This document shows, one piece after another, positions 54,697-64,000 of a stretch of DNA of 64,000 bases (its first letter is position 1; every line of letters starts with the position of its first letter). Origin of the DNA: Neonectria sp. B-13 (taxonomy: Eukaryota > Ascomycota > Sordariomycetes > Hypocreales > Nectriaceae); assembly GCA_002682825.1 (NCBI GenBank), contig NOKP01000016.1:468591-532590 (forward strand). Reading direction: 5' to 3'. Below the pieces are notes generated by a model that saw only the letters and a list, made by a program, of their open reading frames with translations, did no database searches and was not told the DNA's origin. Both the position numbers and the translations under genes were made by a program.

Positions 54697-55503
54697 TTCC
54701 AGAGCTGAGCTCGTGCCGCTCTATGCTGAGTTGGTGCTGAGGATAGACGGATGAGGCCGGAGTTTAGGCTAAGCTTGGGTGCCACTTTTGGGATCGCATG
54801 TCCCTGTAAGGGACCAGATCTGGAACGACGTCCTTGTTTCGGCCCCAGCTAGACTTTCCCACATTAGAGGATCTGCCCTACCGCGTCAAACCTTCAATCC
54901 CATGACTGATGGCTACGCTAAGTCAAGAGAAAGAATCCATGGACCATATGGAAGTCAGCTCTTCAGCACCTATTTAGCAGGTAAGAAGTTATATATCAGA
55001 GTCAGTATAAGGACTTCCTATAGCTTACTATTTTCTACACATCTCACTTTCTAATTCAAACGAAACACCATCATCATTCTTCATTCATAGAGAAAAGGAC
55101 CTGGTTGCAAGAAGCGAATGCAGTTCGAAAGTTGGTACATAGACATAGAGTAAAATGGTGCTTCATCCCATGTTCCCTCAAGCAACTATAGGCTAAGACT
55201 TAATATTAGTTCCACCAAGTGACCAAAGAAATATCTGCCTCACGGGTCAGGGAAGTCACACGACCAGGTGGCTGACGTCTGTGCCTGGTGTCCCACAGTA
55301 CTGCGCGACGCTTTTGTTTTAAACTTAGCAAGCTTCCTGAACCTCTATGGTCAACAAGTCATGACTAACTTTGTGTAAAATTAAATTAAACGAGCTATAA
55401 ATTTAATCCCCCGGCTCGTACCTTGAGGAAGAATGCCTTCCATTCTGCTACTCTAAAATACATCATCTCTAGTCCGTGGCTGCAGAAACATTCGCTCTGT
55501 ACC
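54697..55503. other. Divergent intergenic region, nothing recognised
   Basis: 5' flanks of the transcription factor-like and F-box genes. The short frames are not convincing. Confidence 0.4.
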
Positions 55504-57472
55504 ATGTCTCCCGTCGCGATGGATGTGGCGACCGACCCCGTGCAGGTCGAGTCGCCATCATCAATCACCAATACCACTTTGTGGGCCTCACTGCCAGTTG
55601 AAGTGCGCCAAATGATACTGCGTCTGGTGGGCTTGCCCATCTCTGGGAGGCGATCCAACGGCCTGGGCTCCCCGAAGGTGGCTCGGTTCGCTACAGTGTG
55701 CTGGGAATGGCAGGAGTTCTTTGAGACTTGTACATTTCGGCGGCTTGTTCTTGATCCCGACTCTCTCGGTGAGTTTGACGCAATCGTCAGACGACATGAC
55801 ACTCGTTTGGGGTATATCCGAAAACTCTGGCTTCGGGTTCAGCTCTCAAAGTACGAGTGCCCCGATTGTGATGAACCGGAGGATGAGGCAACACAGCGTC
55901 GGTATGTTAGACATCCATATCTCCCACTCTGATACTGGAGTACTTCGGTGCTAATCAACCCTCCCAGCAACAACATGATGTTCACAACGTGTATTCAGTC
56001 CCTACTGGGGACTCTCAAACTCTGGGATCCCGCGAGGCATGGGGCAGAGGGACTGGCACTGATGTTGTCTGCTTCCTCGCCCAGCGATACAGAGCATCGG
56101 TTTAACCGATGCGAAATCAAGGACGGTTATCCATTTCACTACGCCGAAGACCTAAATATTGCACCTGGCATGGTTGATTTCCACCGGACGAACATTGCTG
56201 ATCCGTTCAGCCGACATTTTCATCGCGGCTGCCCTCCGCCGTTGCTCGGTGAGCATGTCAAAAGGGTGCAGGGAACTCCGCTCCGTTTAGAATCCCAAAG
56301 GAGTGAGCGAGGCCGCTTTATCAGTCAATACAAGAGTCTTCCTGCCGTGCCCATGATCAAAGGACTGGTCATGCGCAGACAGTTTCGCAGGGGCATTCAC
56401 GTAGGGACACTGTCTGGGCTACTTAGTCGAAGCTTTGTGGCATTGGAGTGGTTCCGCTTCGAGAGGACTATTTCCCCGGAGCCTCATAAGCAAATTTCCT
56501 TTGATCAAGGTATGAAAAGCGGACCAGTCTTTACGGCGAGTATCTGATGAAGCTAACGCCCCTTTCTCAGGCTTCCAGTTGCACTTACTGCCCTCCCTGC
56601 CGAAAACATTGCGCCAACTGTCCTTCACGCAGTGGGAAATCCCCAAGATTGAGCGTTGTGATGGTCTCGAGGAAGTAGGATCTGAAATTTCTCCACATGC
56701 TCAAGCCTACCTACCTCGGGAGATGGCAAAGCTTTCTCAGAGACTAGAGCGGTTCTGCCCGCCATGGCAGATGGACACAGCTGCCTTTCTTCAGTTTATT
56801 ATTGAACTGGGGGAATCACCTAAGATGCCTGAAAGCTCCTTAAAACGCATAATCCTGCGTTGTTTGCTCTCAAGCTCAGACAGAAGCAGACAAGATTTCG
56901 GATCGCTGGTGATCCTCGCGGCCAAAGCGGCTCTGTCGCTTCCCCAACTGGAAGTCATCGAGCTTTGGGGTACCTGTCTTGACGGAGAGGAAAGCCGCGC
57001 ATACATTTTCCGGTACAGTCATGAAGACGGTCGAGCCAGTATCGTCTGGAGGGGGCCTGAAGAGACCATGGTGGCTCAGGCGCGGATTATCGCCAAGTGG
57101 AGCGAGGTGGCCCAGAAATACTTGCATTCGACTCTTGCGTACAACGTTGTCCCCTTTGCGGAGACGAATGCAGAAATTTTCAAGTCTGATGGAACCTGCA
57201 TGTATCGATATCTGCTCCTCAAAGATTTGGTGTTTGATCCAATTACGCAGATAATCCTGGAGAACGAGCCTTATGAATGGGGCTTGGATGAGAAGAGCGA
57301 TTCATTACAGCAAGGTGATCCTCTGAATTCGAATCTCGCAAATCCAAATTCATTAGGTAGCAATCCATTGATGAGTAGCCTTGGACAGGATACCGACCTC
57401 GCGTCACTGCAAGCGGAACTCATGGCTTTGGATGCTGAAATCAACGTCCTTGTCCAGCGGTATCATTGGTAA
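55504..57472 (+). CDS. F-box-like protein with DUF6546-type region, 613 aa
   Basis: Exons are 55504-55901, 55968-56509 and 56571-57472; both introns have donor GTATG, CTAA branch sites and CAG acceptors, and the phases close. The N-terminus LWASLPVEVRQMILRLVGLP and VARFATVCWEWQEFFETCTF looks like an F-box helix set, which in other proteins recruits Skp1 and a ubiquitin ligase. The block HDTRLGYIRKLWLRVQLSKY with YECPDCDEPEDE follows. The C-terminal half (LPKTLRQLSFTQWEI, SLVILAAKAALSLPQLEVIE, YRYLLLKDLVFDPITQIILE) matches the fungal DUF6546 layout as I know it. It ends in a short coiled coil (LQAELMALDAEINVLVQRYHW, split here for length). The target is unknown. Confidence 0.75.
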
Positions 57473-58261
57473 CACAGCGTGACACAGCGTGACAATATAT
57501 TCCGGAGAAACCTGGGGAGGAGCAGTGACTCTGGGAAACCTCCCAACAGGTCAGGATAGTGATTATCCTTGGACATAAAATAACAAGGTAGCACCGGTCG
57601 TCGTTTCTGGCGGCGCATATCTGTCGCCTTACTTTAAGCGTTGATACTTTAGAGGATATGGGATCCAGAGAGTTCTTTGGACCGGGAGACGGGGGCAGGC
57701 AGGAGCAACCCCTTGTGCGCCGCACAAATGCGAATATGTTGAGCCCAAGTCTAAATAAGCTGTCTGTACCACGGGAGAATCCCTTTTAGTGCGAAATGAC
57801 GACTCATACAATGCTACCAGAACGCACTCCTAAGAAACACACTCGCACCTCGACTTCTTTCTTCAATCTATCCCTCGGCAATCACCAGCTTTTCGGCCAA
57901 TTCTTTTAAGCTAGATATGGCGCGGCTGGTTGCTACTTGGCATGTACGGTTTTGACGGGGAACTGCGAAAACCTAGGTAAGATTCAGTCTACACACCTAG
58001 CCCAGAAATAGCCCAGGGAGCAAACCCATGTCAGCTGAGAGGTACCCGGGGATCACTCGGTACTCCTACATTGTCGCTTTCCACCACATGCATGCATGCA
58101 ACGAGTTGATGGGGAGTTGGTCTACAAAGCCAAGAGATCTGCTCGTCCGCCCGGGTGTGTGGTGCGGGCATCCGCCCTTGTGACAGTGCCATGAGTGACC
58201 CGTAAAACCAATCGACAGTTAAAGGGGGTGGGCAGCAACGTGGGCAGCGACGTGGGCATCG
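57473..58261. other. Intergenic, nothing recognised
   Basis: Contains a trivial tandem pair of ACAGCGTGAC at the start. No supported gene. Confidence 0.4.
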
Positions 58262-58567
58262 ACGTCGAGTGCGCCAGCGAGTGTGGCGTCGAGTGCACCA
58301 GCGAGTCCGGCGTCGCGTGCGCCAGCAAGTGCGGCGTCGAGTGCACCAGCGAGTCCGGCGTCGCGTTCGCCAGCAAGTGCGAGGGAAGCGTCGAGTGCGC
58401 CAGCGAGTCCGGCGTCGAGTGCACCAGCGAGTCCGGCGTCGCGTTCGCCAGCAAGTCCGGCGTCGAGTGCACCAGCGAGTCCGGCGTCGAGTGCACCAGC
58501 AAGTGCGGCGTCGCATGCGCCAGCGAGTGCAGCGTCGAGTGCGGCGTCGAATGCACCAGCAGTGCGG
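58262..58567. repeat. 24-bp GC-rich minisatellite (about 12 diverged units)
   Basis: About 300 bp of imperfect 24-bp units of the form GTCGAGTGCACCAGCGAGTC plus CGGC. Variants change GAG/GCG, TGC/TTC, ACC/GCC and GAG/AAG. Because the units are multiples of three and lack stop codons, long frames are open across both strands. In the frame starting GTC-GAG the translation repeats ECTSESGV. A six-base insertion occurs near 58380. Confidence 0.85.
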
Positions 58568-59697
58568 CATAGCATGCGCCAGCGAGTGCGCCAGCCAATC
58601 AATGGTGCAGTCAACGGACGACCAGGCATTCCATTGGCTAGAGCTTCGTTCGCTACCTCTGACTTGGATATCATCTTTACCCAGGCACATGTACGTTTCT
58701 GCAGCCCGGCTCCTACTAGGGAGGCTACGGTGAGCAAAAGAGGTGGCACACTCACATATAGAAGATATCATTGTTAGCACCTGTTGTATCGTGTCGTCGA
58801 CGAAGTCCTCGTTAGCGCGCACTATGCGCCTGTTCCGGCACCATGGTCAGGGCCAAGGCCTCTGGGGTTTTTGCCATCAGTGTGCGTGCAAGCCATGGCA
58901 TTACTGCTGTATGACCTGGCGGCGGGAGCGGGATCACGTCCTCCGGCTCACCGCCACCAATCAGCCCCGTGCGAGGGCTTGGATCGCTGTAAGCATAAGT
59001 AAGTCGGATGTGGCGGTCGACGTTTTACATTTAATGTTGCCGCTGGAGTGTGGTGAAGGTGACGACTCTCAGCACCCACCGGGGCAGTCATGTTCCTAGT
59101 CTGATTGGTAGCCAGGCTGTCCGGCTGTCCGACAGGAAGTTCGACAGGATGGCCGACAGGAAGGTCGATGAAGGCCGACAGGGAGTGCTGAGGCCCCGTC
59201 CGACAGGAAGGGATGCTGAGGCGCAATCTGACGGGAAGCTCGATGGGAATTGCACACCCATGCGCCCACGCTAGGGGGCAGTATTGTATCGTCTCGAGCT
59301 TATTTTGCCTAGCGTGTGGAGAGTGGCCAGTTGGAAATGATCTAGACCCAAACTACCCACCACCAGAGGAGGTGGTGTAAGCCATCTAATGAATTCGTAT
59401 CCGGTCTCCGAGCCACGGTGTGATGTACATGTGCCTGCAGTCGCAAAACATCCTAGAACAACCCGGCCTCTGACCCCTCGCCGTGCTGCTGCAACTAGTA
59501 GTCTAGTCGGTGCTTTTTCTTTTTTGTCTCTGCTATTGCAACCTACTTCGTCCGGCCAGCTCCAATGACATGGACGCCACATGGTTGCCGCATTGCAGTT
59601 TCGTTTTCTGGTTGCCTCATCTTATCAAGGAGGGTGGTTGACGGCCCAGTACGTCGGATGTGTGGTTCAACAATATGGTCTGCGTCTAGTTGTTGGC
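58568..59697. other. Intergenic with short GACAGGAAG repeats
   Basis: No supported gene. At about 59115-59245 the 9-mer GACAGGAAG or close variants recurs at least six times in an irregular array (e.g. TCCGACAGGAAG). Confidence 0.5.
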
Positions 59698-59748
59698 TAT
59701 AAAGAGAGCTGGCCCGTCATGATTTCTTGTCAAGGAGTCCATCCAGGC
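59698..59748 (+). promoter_or_regulatory. TATA box and start-site-like element of small gene 1
   Basis: TATAAAGAG begins at 59698, 189 bp before the ATG, and CATCCAGGCCATTAG begins at 59740. The downstream paralogue has the same pair with almost identical spacing. Confidence 0.6.
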
Positions 59749-59886
59749 CATTAGACTTCTCTTGAGAGCCGCTCCCAAGAGCTGCCTCCAAAATATCGTT
59801 CTCTACACATCGAAGCTTCTCTTGGCTTCTTCAAGCACCTCTCGTTGGAAATCCACAAGGCCCGGTCTCACCCCGTTGATACTACA

Positions 59887-60177
59887 ATGGCGTCCTCTCT
59901 CGGCCCTCCCCAGTCTACCCCGAGTGACTACACGCCGTACGTTCTACACTTTCCTCCATCCAACACTTTTCGTGTTGATGTAAAACAAGACGATCACTAA
60001 TAATCTTCTCGACCTAGTGCCAACAGTGACAGCTCAATGCTTGCACGGTTCATCTACGACACGTCGTCCCTACAAGACCGCTTGATCCAGGGTTCAGCAA
60101 TGAAGACTGGTGGCAGCAAGCCTACGGATCCTAGCCCAAAGACCGTACATGATCAGAAGAAGGGCGCGAATATATAA
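59887..60177 (+). CDS. Small gene 1: 69-aa protein of an unrecognised family
   Basis: Exon 1 is 59887-59936 and exon 2 is 60018-60177. The 81-nt intron has donor GTACGT and acceptor CCTAG, and is in phase 2. The protein begins MASSLGPPQSTPSDYTP, with the core SSMLARFIYDTSSLQDRLIQ and a polar tail ending KKGANI. There is no signal peptide or membrane helix; it is probably disordered apart from one short helix. The core is nearly identical to that of small gene 2 at 61499-61761, and the intron falls at the same place before it. A strong TATA box suggests high or stress-induced expression. The function is unknown. Confidence 0.65.
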
Positions 60178-61299
60178 ATAGTGTGCTGAGTGTTCTAGAA
60201 AGTGATGGAGCTGCATGGTGCCCAGCTCCTGGATGCTTTCTATCACTACCGGTTCCGATTCGGCCCCCTTTTTCCCCAAGAAAGACACCATACACCTCAT
60301 CCCATGTATTCTGTCTGAGATGTGTGTAGATATCTTGACTGGAGGTTTAGCAGTATCGATTCAGTGTCGTCTGGGAAACGAGAGGGGTCAGAATAGTTCC
60401 ATATCAAGCACTGTACACCCTTAACTTCCAAGCTTGTCCAAGCCCAACAGTAGCACGCCCTACAAAACTGTTCGACACGGCATATTGAGAACTGTACCAA
60501 CTCCAGATGATGATCAACGGGTGAAAGATGTGTATAGAGTGGCTCTCCCGATCAAGCTTGCACCACCTCACACCCACCAATGGTTCTTGCCCAAGCCAAG
60601 CTGAGCCAATTCAGCCGTGCGTTTTTCCTAGCTAATCAGGGCGAGTCCCGCCTGTGTTCCTTTCAAGGCTGTATGCAAGTCGCAATGTTTTACTCCACAC
60701 CGGTAGTTGATAGAGCACTCCAGTTGCAACAAGGCGACAAACTGTCGGCAGGGATTATTGAGAGGTACGTGACTTTGTCTGTATGCAAATAAAGACACAG
60801 TGAAACTACAGGTGTATGGCACCATAGTCGTCTAGATGCGATCGGACAAGGTAAGCTTCATTGAAAGATGGAGGCTACATGGGACTAAGAAGGCCAGTGT
60901 GAGCATATAAGAAGAGGAAACTTTAGAAGGATGCCATGGCCCATACCCCAGAAGCGGTGGGGTAGACATAAGAATTCACGCCAGATCGGGGTTGACACTG
61001 ACAAACGAGAAGTTCGCGGCTAGCCTTTTTAGGCCGTCAGTTGAACGGCGGGCAAGATTCGTCCACTTTAGGGAAAGGGCAGGTCTTACTAGTGGGGCGG
61101 CACGACGGCCGGTACCATCAAGTGGCTCCTGATTCGGGGGTCGATATGTCGTCGCTAAGAGCCAACATTGATGAGTGGGATTTCGAGGCATTGGTAGTCC
61201 GCCATAAGCTGGTCGAGAAGGAGACCATGTCTCCCTTCGTCGCCTCACTTTTCGAGGGGGGTGCCACAATTTCGGTCCTGTGTGTATCAGTTGTTGTGG
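60178..61299. other. Intergenic between the two small paralogues
   Basis: Only short frames on both strands, none recognised. No third copy of the small-gene core was seen here. Confidence 0.4.
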
Positions 61300-61353
61300 T
61301 ATAAAGAGCCAATCTGCCGTCCCTGGCGATGAAGTCTTTCATCCAGGCTATAG
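61300..61353 (+). promoter_or_regulatory. TATA box and start-site-like element of small gene 2
   Basis: TATAAAGAG begins at 61300, 199 bp before the ATG, and CATCCAGGCTATAG begins at 61340, matching small gene 1. Confidence 0.6.
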
Positions 61354-61498
61354 CTCTGCTTCCCCGAACAGTTCAGGATACTCCCATCAAGCTATACCTA
61401 CAGGCCTTGTTACCGTCTTTCAGTGTCGTTTGTTAGTTCTCCGTTGCCGGTGTCCTTGATCAACTTGGCGCCCCTCTGTCGCAACCCCACGTACCAAG

Positions 61499-61761
61499 AT
61501 GCCCTCCTCGTCTGCTCCTGCGTCTGTCACCGGTGGCCAGACACAGTATGTCCCATCCGCCTCTTCCTTTCCCTAAAAAGGCGTCGCCGCTCATATTTAC
61601 CTAGGACCCAGGCCGGAGGCTCCATGCTTGCGTCGTTCATCTACGACACCTCGTCCCTCCAAGACCGCCTTTTACAGGCCTCGATCGGCGCAGGGGGGAC
61701 TACCAACATCCCCACCCCAGAATCGAACCAAGACCAAAACAATACAGAGACGAAAATGTAA
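61499..61761 (+). CDS. Small gene 2: 67-aa paralogue of small gene 1
   Basis: Exon 1 is 61499-61545 and exon 2 is 61605-61761. The 59-nt intron has donor GTATGT and acceptor CCTAG, and is in phase 2, as in small gene 1. The protein begins MPSSSAPASVTGGQTQTQ, with the core GSMLASFIYDTSSLQDRLLQ and a polar tail ending NNTETKM. Between the two proteins the core is about 16 identical of 19 residues, while the two ends are free to vary. This points to a functional short motif. Family unknown. Confidence 0.65.
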
Positions 61762-62111
61762 GCCGCATTGGGGTAGTGCATGTCTGGCCATCATATCTGG
61801 CACTAAGGTGCTAGTATGGGGGAGACACGAGGCTATGAGGCTCACGTCGCCTCCCTCGGTGGGGTTGGGAGTTAAGGGCTGTTCTATGCCCTGGACACGA
61901 ACGAGAGCGTGGTCAAGGCCATCACTGTATCATCTCAGTTCACCCAGATATATAAACACAGATGATGAAGAATTCTTTGACAGGATCATTGCGTCTATTC
62001 TTGCGCATCGTGATGTACATTGTAGTTGCACACGTATAATTACACTTGATTGTACCTCCCCAAGTACATCTGTCTCCGTCAAACAGATCCTCAAGGGCAT
62101 GGTGGAGGGAT
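61762..62111. other. Intergenic, nothing recognised
   Basis: 3' flanks of small gene 2 and mrpl40, which converge here. Confidence 0.4.
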
Positions 62112-63294
62112 CTATTGCGGGGCCGTTGGAGGGGGTATCAACGTCTCTTTTGCAGACGCAACCTCCGATACGCCGGCGTCCTTGAGGGCGGCCTCCTTCT
62201 TCTGGGCGATGACGGCACCCAGCTTCTCCAGCATCTCGTCCGTGAGCTCGGGCTCGCCCGCGGCTGCGCGGATCTCCCGTCTCATGGCGTGGAACTCCTG
62301 CAGAGGGGTCTGCATGGACAGGACCGAGTCCTGCCGGGCCTTCTTAGCCGCCTCGTCGGCCTCTCTCTTCTGGACATACCAGCCCTCGTGGCGGGTTCGG
62401 AACTTGGAGTATTTGTTGCGCAGCTCATCTAGAACCTGCTCGGGCATGGGAGGTGACAAAAGGTTGTAGTAGAAGGTTCGGTCCTCAACCTGCTCACGCA
62501 GGGTGTCGCCGGATTGGGTGGTGTATTCGGGGGCCTGCACTTCGGGCCAGGGGATCACAACGTTGATTCCAGGAACCACACGATCCCACTTCTTTCCGTT
62601 CTCCCATCGCTCCAGAGTCATGTTGGGAGACTGCATGTTCGGGGGGATTCCCTTGATCTGGTGGATGACGGTATCCTTCGTCACTCCAGTCTCGGGGTTG
62701 GTGATGGGATATACGAGACGAATAGATCCGATCGAGATGGGCATGGGCTGTGAGCGGCTGTCGTTGCCAAACATACCAACAGAAATTGCCTATCCGTAAC
62801 AATTAGCGTATGAAGAGCATGAGAGCGAAGGACCATACCCGGTGATGAGCTTCCAAAGTCACATGGCCAGATAGCAGGTTGATTGACCTAATGCGGTCAA
62901 TCTTGCCATGGTCGGGGCCATCCAGGATAACAATTCGATCGCCAACCGCAAGGTTGAGCATCTTAGCTCCACCAGCCCAGCCACATCTCTTCGCAATGAC
63001 CTCGGGTCGCGGTGAGTACAGGCCATAGTTGGACCAGTCGGTTCGTGCACTCTCAGCGAACATGCCGTAGCCGTTGAAACCTAGGTCACGCTTGGGGGCG
63101 AGGGGTCCCATCTCCCAGTCCTCCGCTCGGGCGCGGCGAGCATCGAGCAGGTTCTCGCGGACCTCAGTAACGGCACCCCGCAGGGCCTGTCGGTTTCGAA
63201 GCTTGAAGCCCTGGTGTTCGGATTCCACCCGTTTCTGTGCACGGCGGCCGGCCTGGCGCTGGGCCTGGGCGACCCGCTTGGCGAGCTTCTGCAT
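62112..63294 (-). CDS. mrpl40: Mitochondrial large-subunit ribosomal protein uL24m, 377 aa
   Basis: The fungal mitochondrial 54S ribosomal protein L40 (KOW/uL24 family), part of the mitoribosome large subunit. Exon 1 is 63294-62839 and exon 2 is 62789-62112; the 49-nt intron has donor GTATGG, branch GCTAAT and acceptor ATAG, in phase 0. The ATG at 63292-63294 gives MQKLAKRVAQAQRQAGRRAQ, a basic presequence-like start. The KOW core is LAVGDRIVILDGPDHGKIDR followed by SGHVTLEAHHRAISVGMFG across the intron. The C-terminal part includes RLVYPITNPETGVTKDTVIH and the long helical fungal extension ending ETLIPPPTAPQ. This is a conserved single-copy housekeeping gene and marks the end of the accessory stretch. 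Confidence 0.9.
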
Positions 63295-64000
63295 GGTACG
63301 GAGGAGGAGCTTCAGACGATTATGGACGGGATTCGTGAGCTCTAGCAATCCATTGGACGGGATTGAGGTGCTGGCGCCGAGCTATCGGGAGGACGTGGTG
63401 ATGTATTTCGTGGTGGAGTTGACTGGTGAGTTGGAAATTCTCGCCATGGTACCACGGAATTAGCCGTCTTGGCTCCAGTACGACATTGGTATATACACTG
63501 TATTAACCGCACTGTCCTCGTGACACTGCTCCACACCGAACAAAGGAGACATGATAGCTTCACTTTCAGAATACGACAGCTCGAGTCCTGGCGGATTGTA
63601 GTTCAATTGTTGTGGTTGTGTTGTATTCTGAATCAGAAGTTTTCACGGTCTGCTTTCCTGCTTGGGTTTGATTGAGCAATGCATGTCCCCGGATCTCCCA
63701 GTTACGAGAATCGACCAAGCTTCCCGCAATGCTGTCATTCACATCAGGTTTCACGCCCACGATCCGCTCAGATGAGGTAAAGTTATCAACACAACGTAAT
63801 TGCACCTCAGTGTTCAAGCAATGAGCATTGATGTCAGTCCTAGGTGCTTTGTGCCTCGTTTCCCAGGCAGAGCTTGTGTTGCACCGCGGAAGCATCGAGA
63901 GACCCGGAAACCGGGAAAATCGGGCGCCGCAAGCACAAAGCTTTCTGGTATTTCACATTATTCGGGCATGGGTCTATGGGAGCACAAAAGAAACGCGAAA
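63295..64000. other. Intergenic, mrpl40 upstream region
   Basis: The mrpl40 promoter, then short frames on both strands with no recognisable product. Confidence 0.4.

Noticed and set aside
58031..58822. Minus-strand frame of 263 codons rich in Arg, Thr and Trp, and four overlapping frames
   Set aside because: They are produced by the stop-free 24-bp minisatellite; no start, splice or family evidence supports any of them.
1..64000. CRISPR arrays, insertion sequences, bacterial operons
   Set aside because: The window is fungal nuclear DNA with spliced genes; no regularly spaced repeats or transposase genes were seen.

Overview
The window looks like nuclear DNA of a filamentous ascomycete (Pezizomycotina, most likely a sordariomycete; the class is an inference). 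The evidence is short introns (about 47-85 nt) with GTNNGT donors and CTAAC-like branch sites, and fungus-specific families: HET domains, a LaeA-like methyltransferase, a NACHT-ankyrin protein, DUF6594 and DUF6546 proteins, and the mitochondrial ribosomal protein uL24m. Many genes are split, so several single reading frames are fragments that had to be joined at splice sites. Where I give a protein length, the exon phases add up.

Region by region. 0.7-14 kb is a decaying accessory stretch. Intact genes are a LaeA-like methyltransferase (minus), an ankyrin protein, a PAF-acetylhydrolase-like secreted esterase and a secreted intradiol dioxygenase. Between them lie relics of a phenol 2-monooxygenase, the C-terminal part of a fungal transcription factor, a P-loop GTPase and a Ras-like GTPase, plus a perfect 21-bp-arm hairpin. 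14.9-23.1 kb is a compact metabolic cluster of two divergent pairs: HAD dehalogenase <-> FAD oxidoreductase 1, and UNC93-like transporter <-> FAD oxidoreductase 2. Both divergent promoters carry exact CCGGNCCGG palindromes (three and two copies), the kind of site a Zn2Cys6 activator would bind, so the four genes are probably co-regulated.

23.9-57.5 kb is rich in families linked to self/non-self recognition and signalling: two HET proteins, a STAND protein of about 2,070 residues (NACHT plus ankyrin repeats), three kinase-like proteins (two sharing an unnamed N-terminal module), a DUF6594 membrane protein, and an F-box/DUF6546 protein. Interspersed are a Kre9-like wall sensor with a frameshift, an M14 carboxypeptidase, a monocarboxylate transporter pseudogene, and a transcription factor-like gene without a zinc cluster. 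57.5-64 kb contains a 24-bp GC-rich minisatellite, two paralogous tiny two-exon genes with matching promoter elements (a candidate undescribed small-protein family), and the housekeeping gene mrpl40. I found no tRNA, rRNA, CRISPR array or intact transposon.
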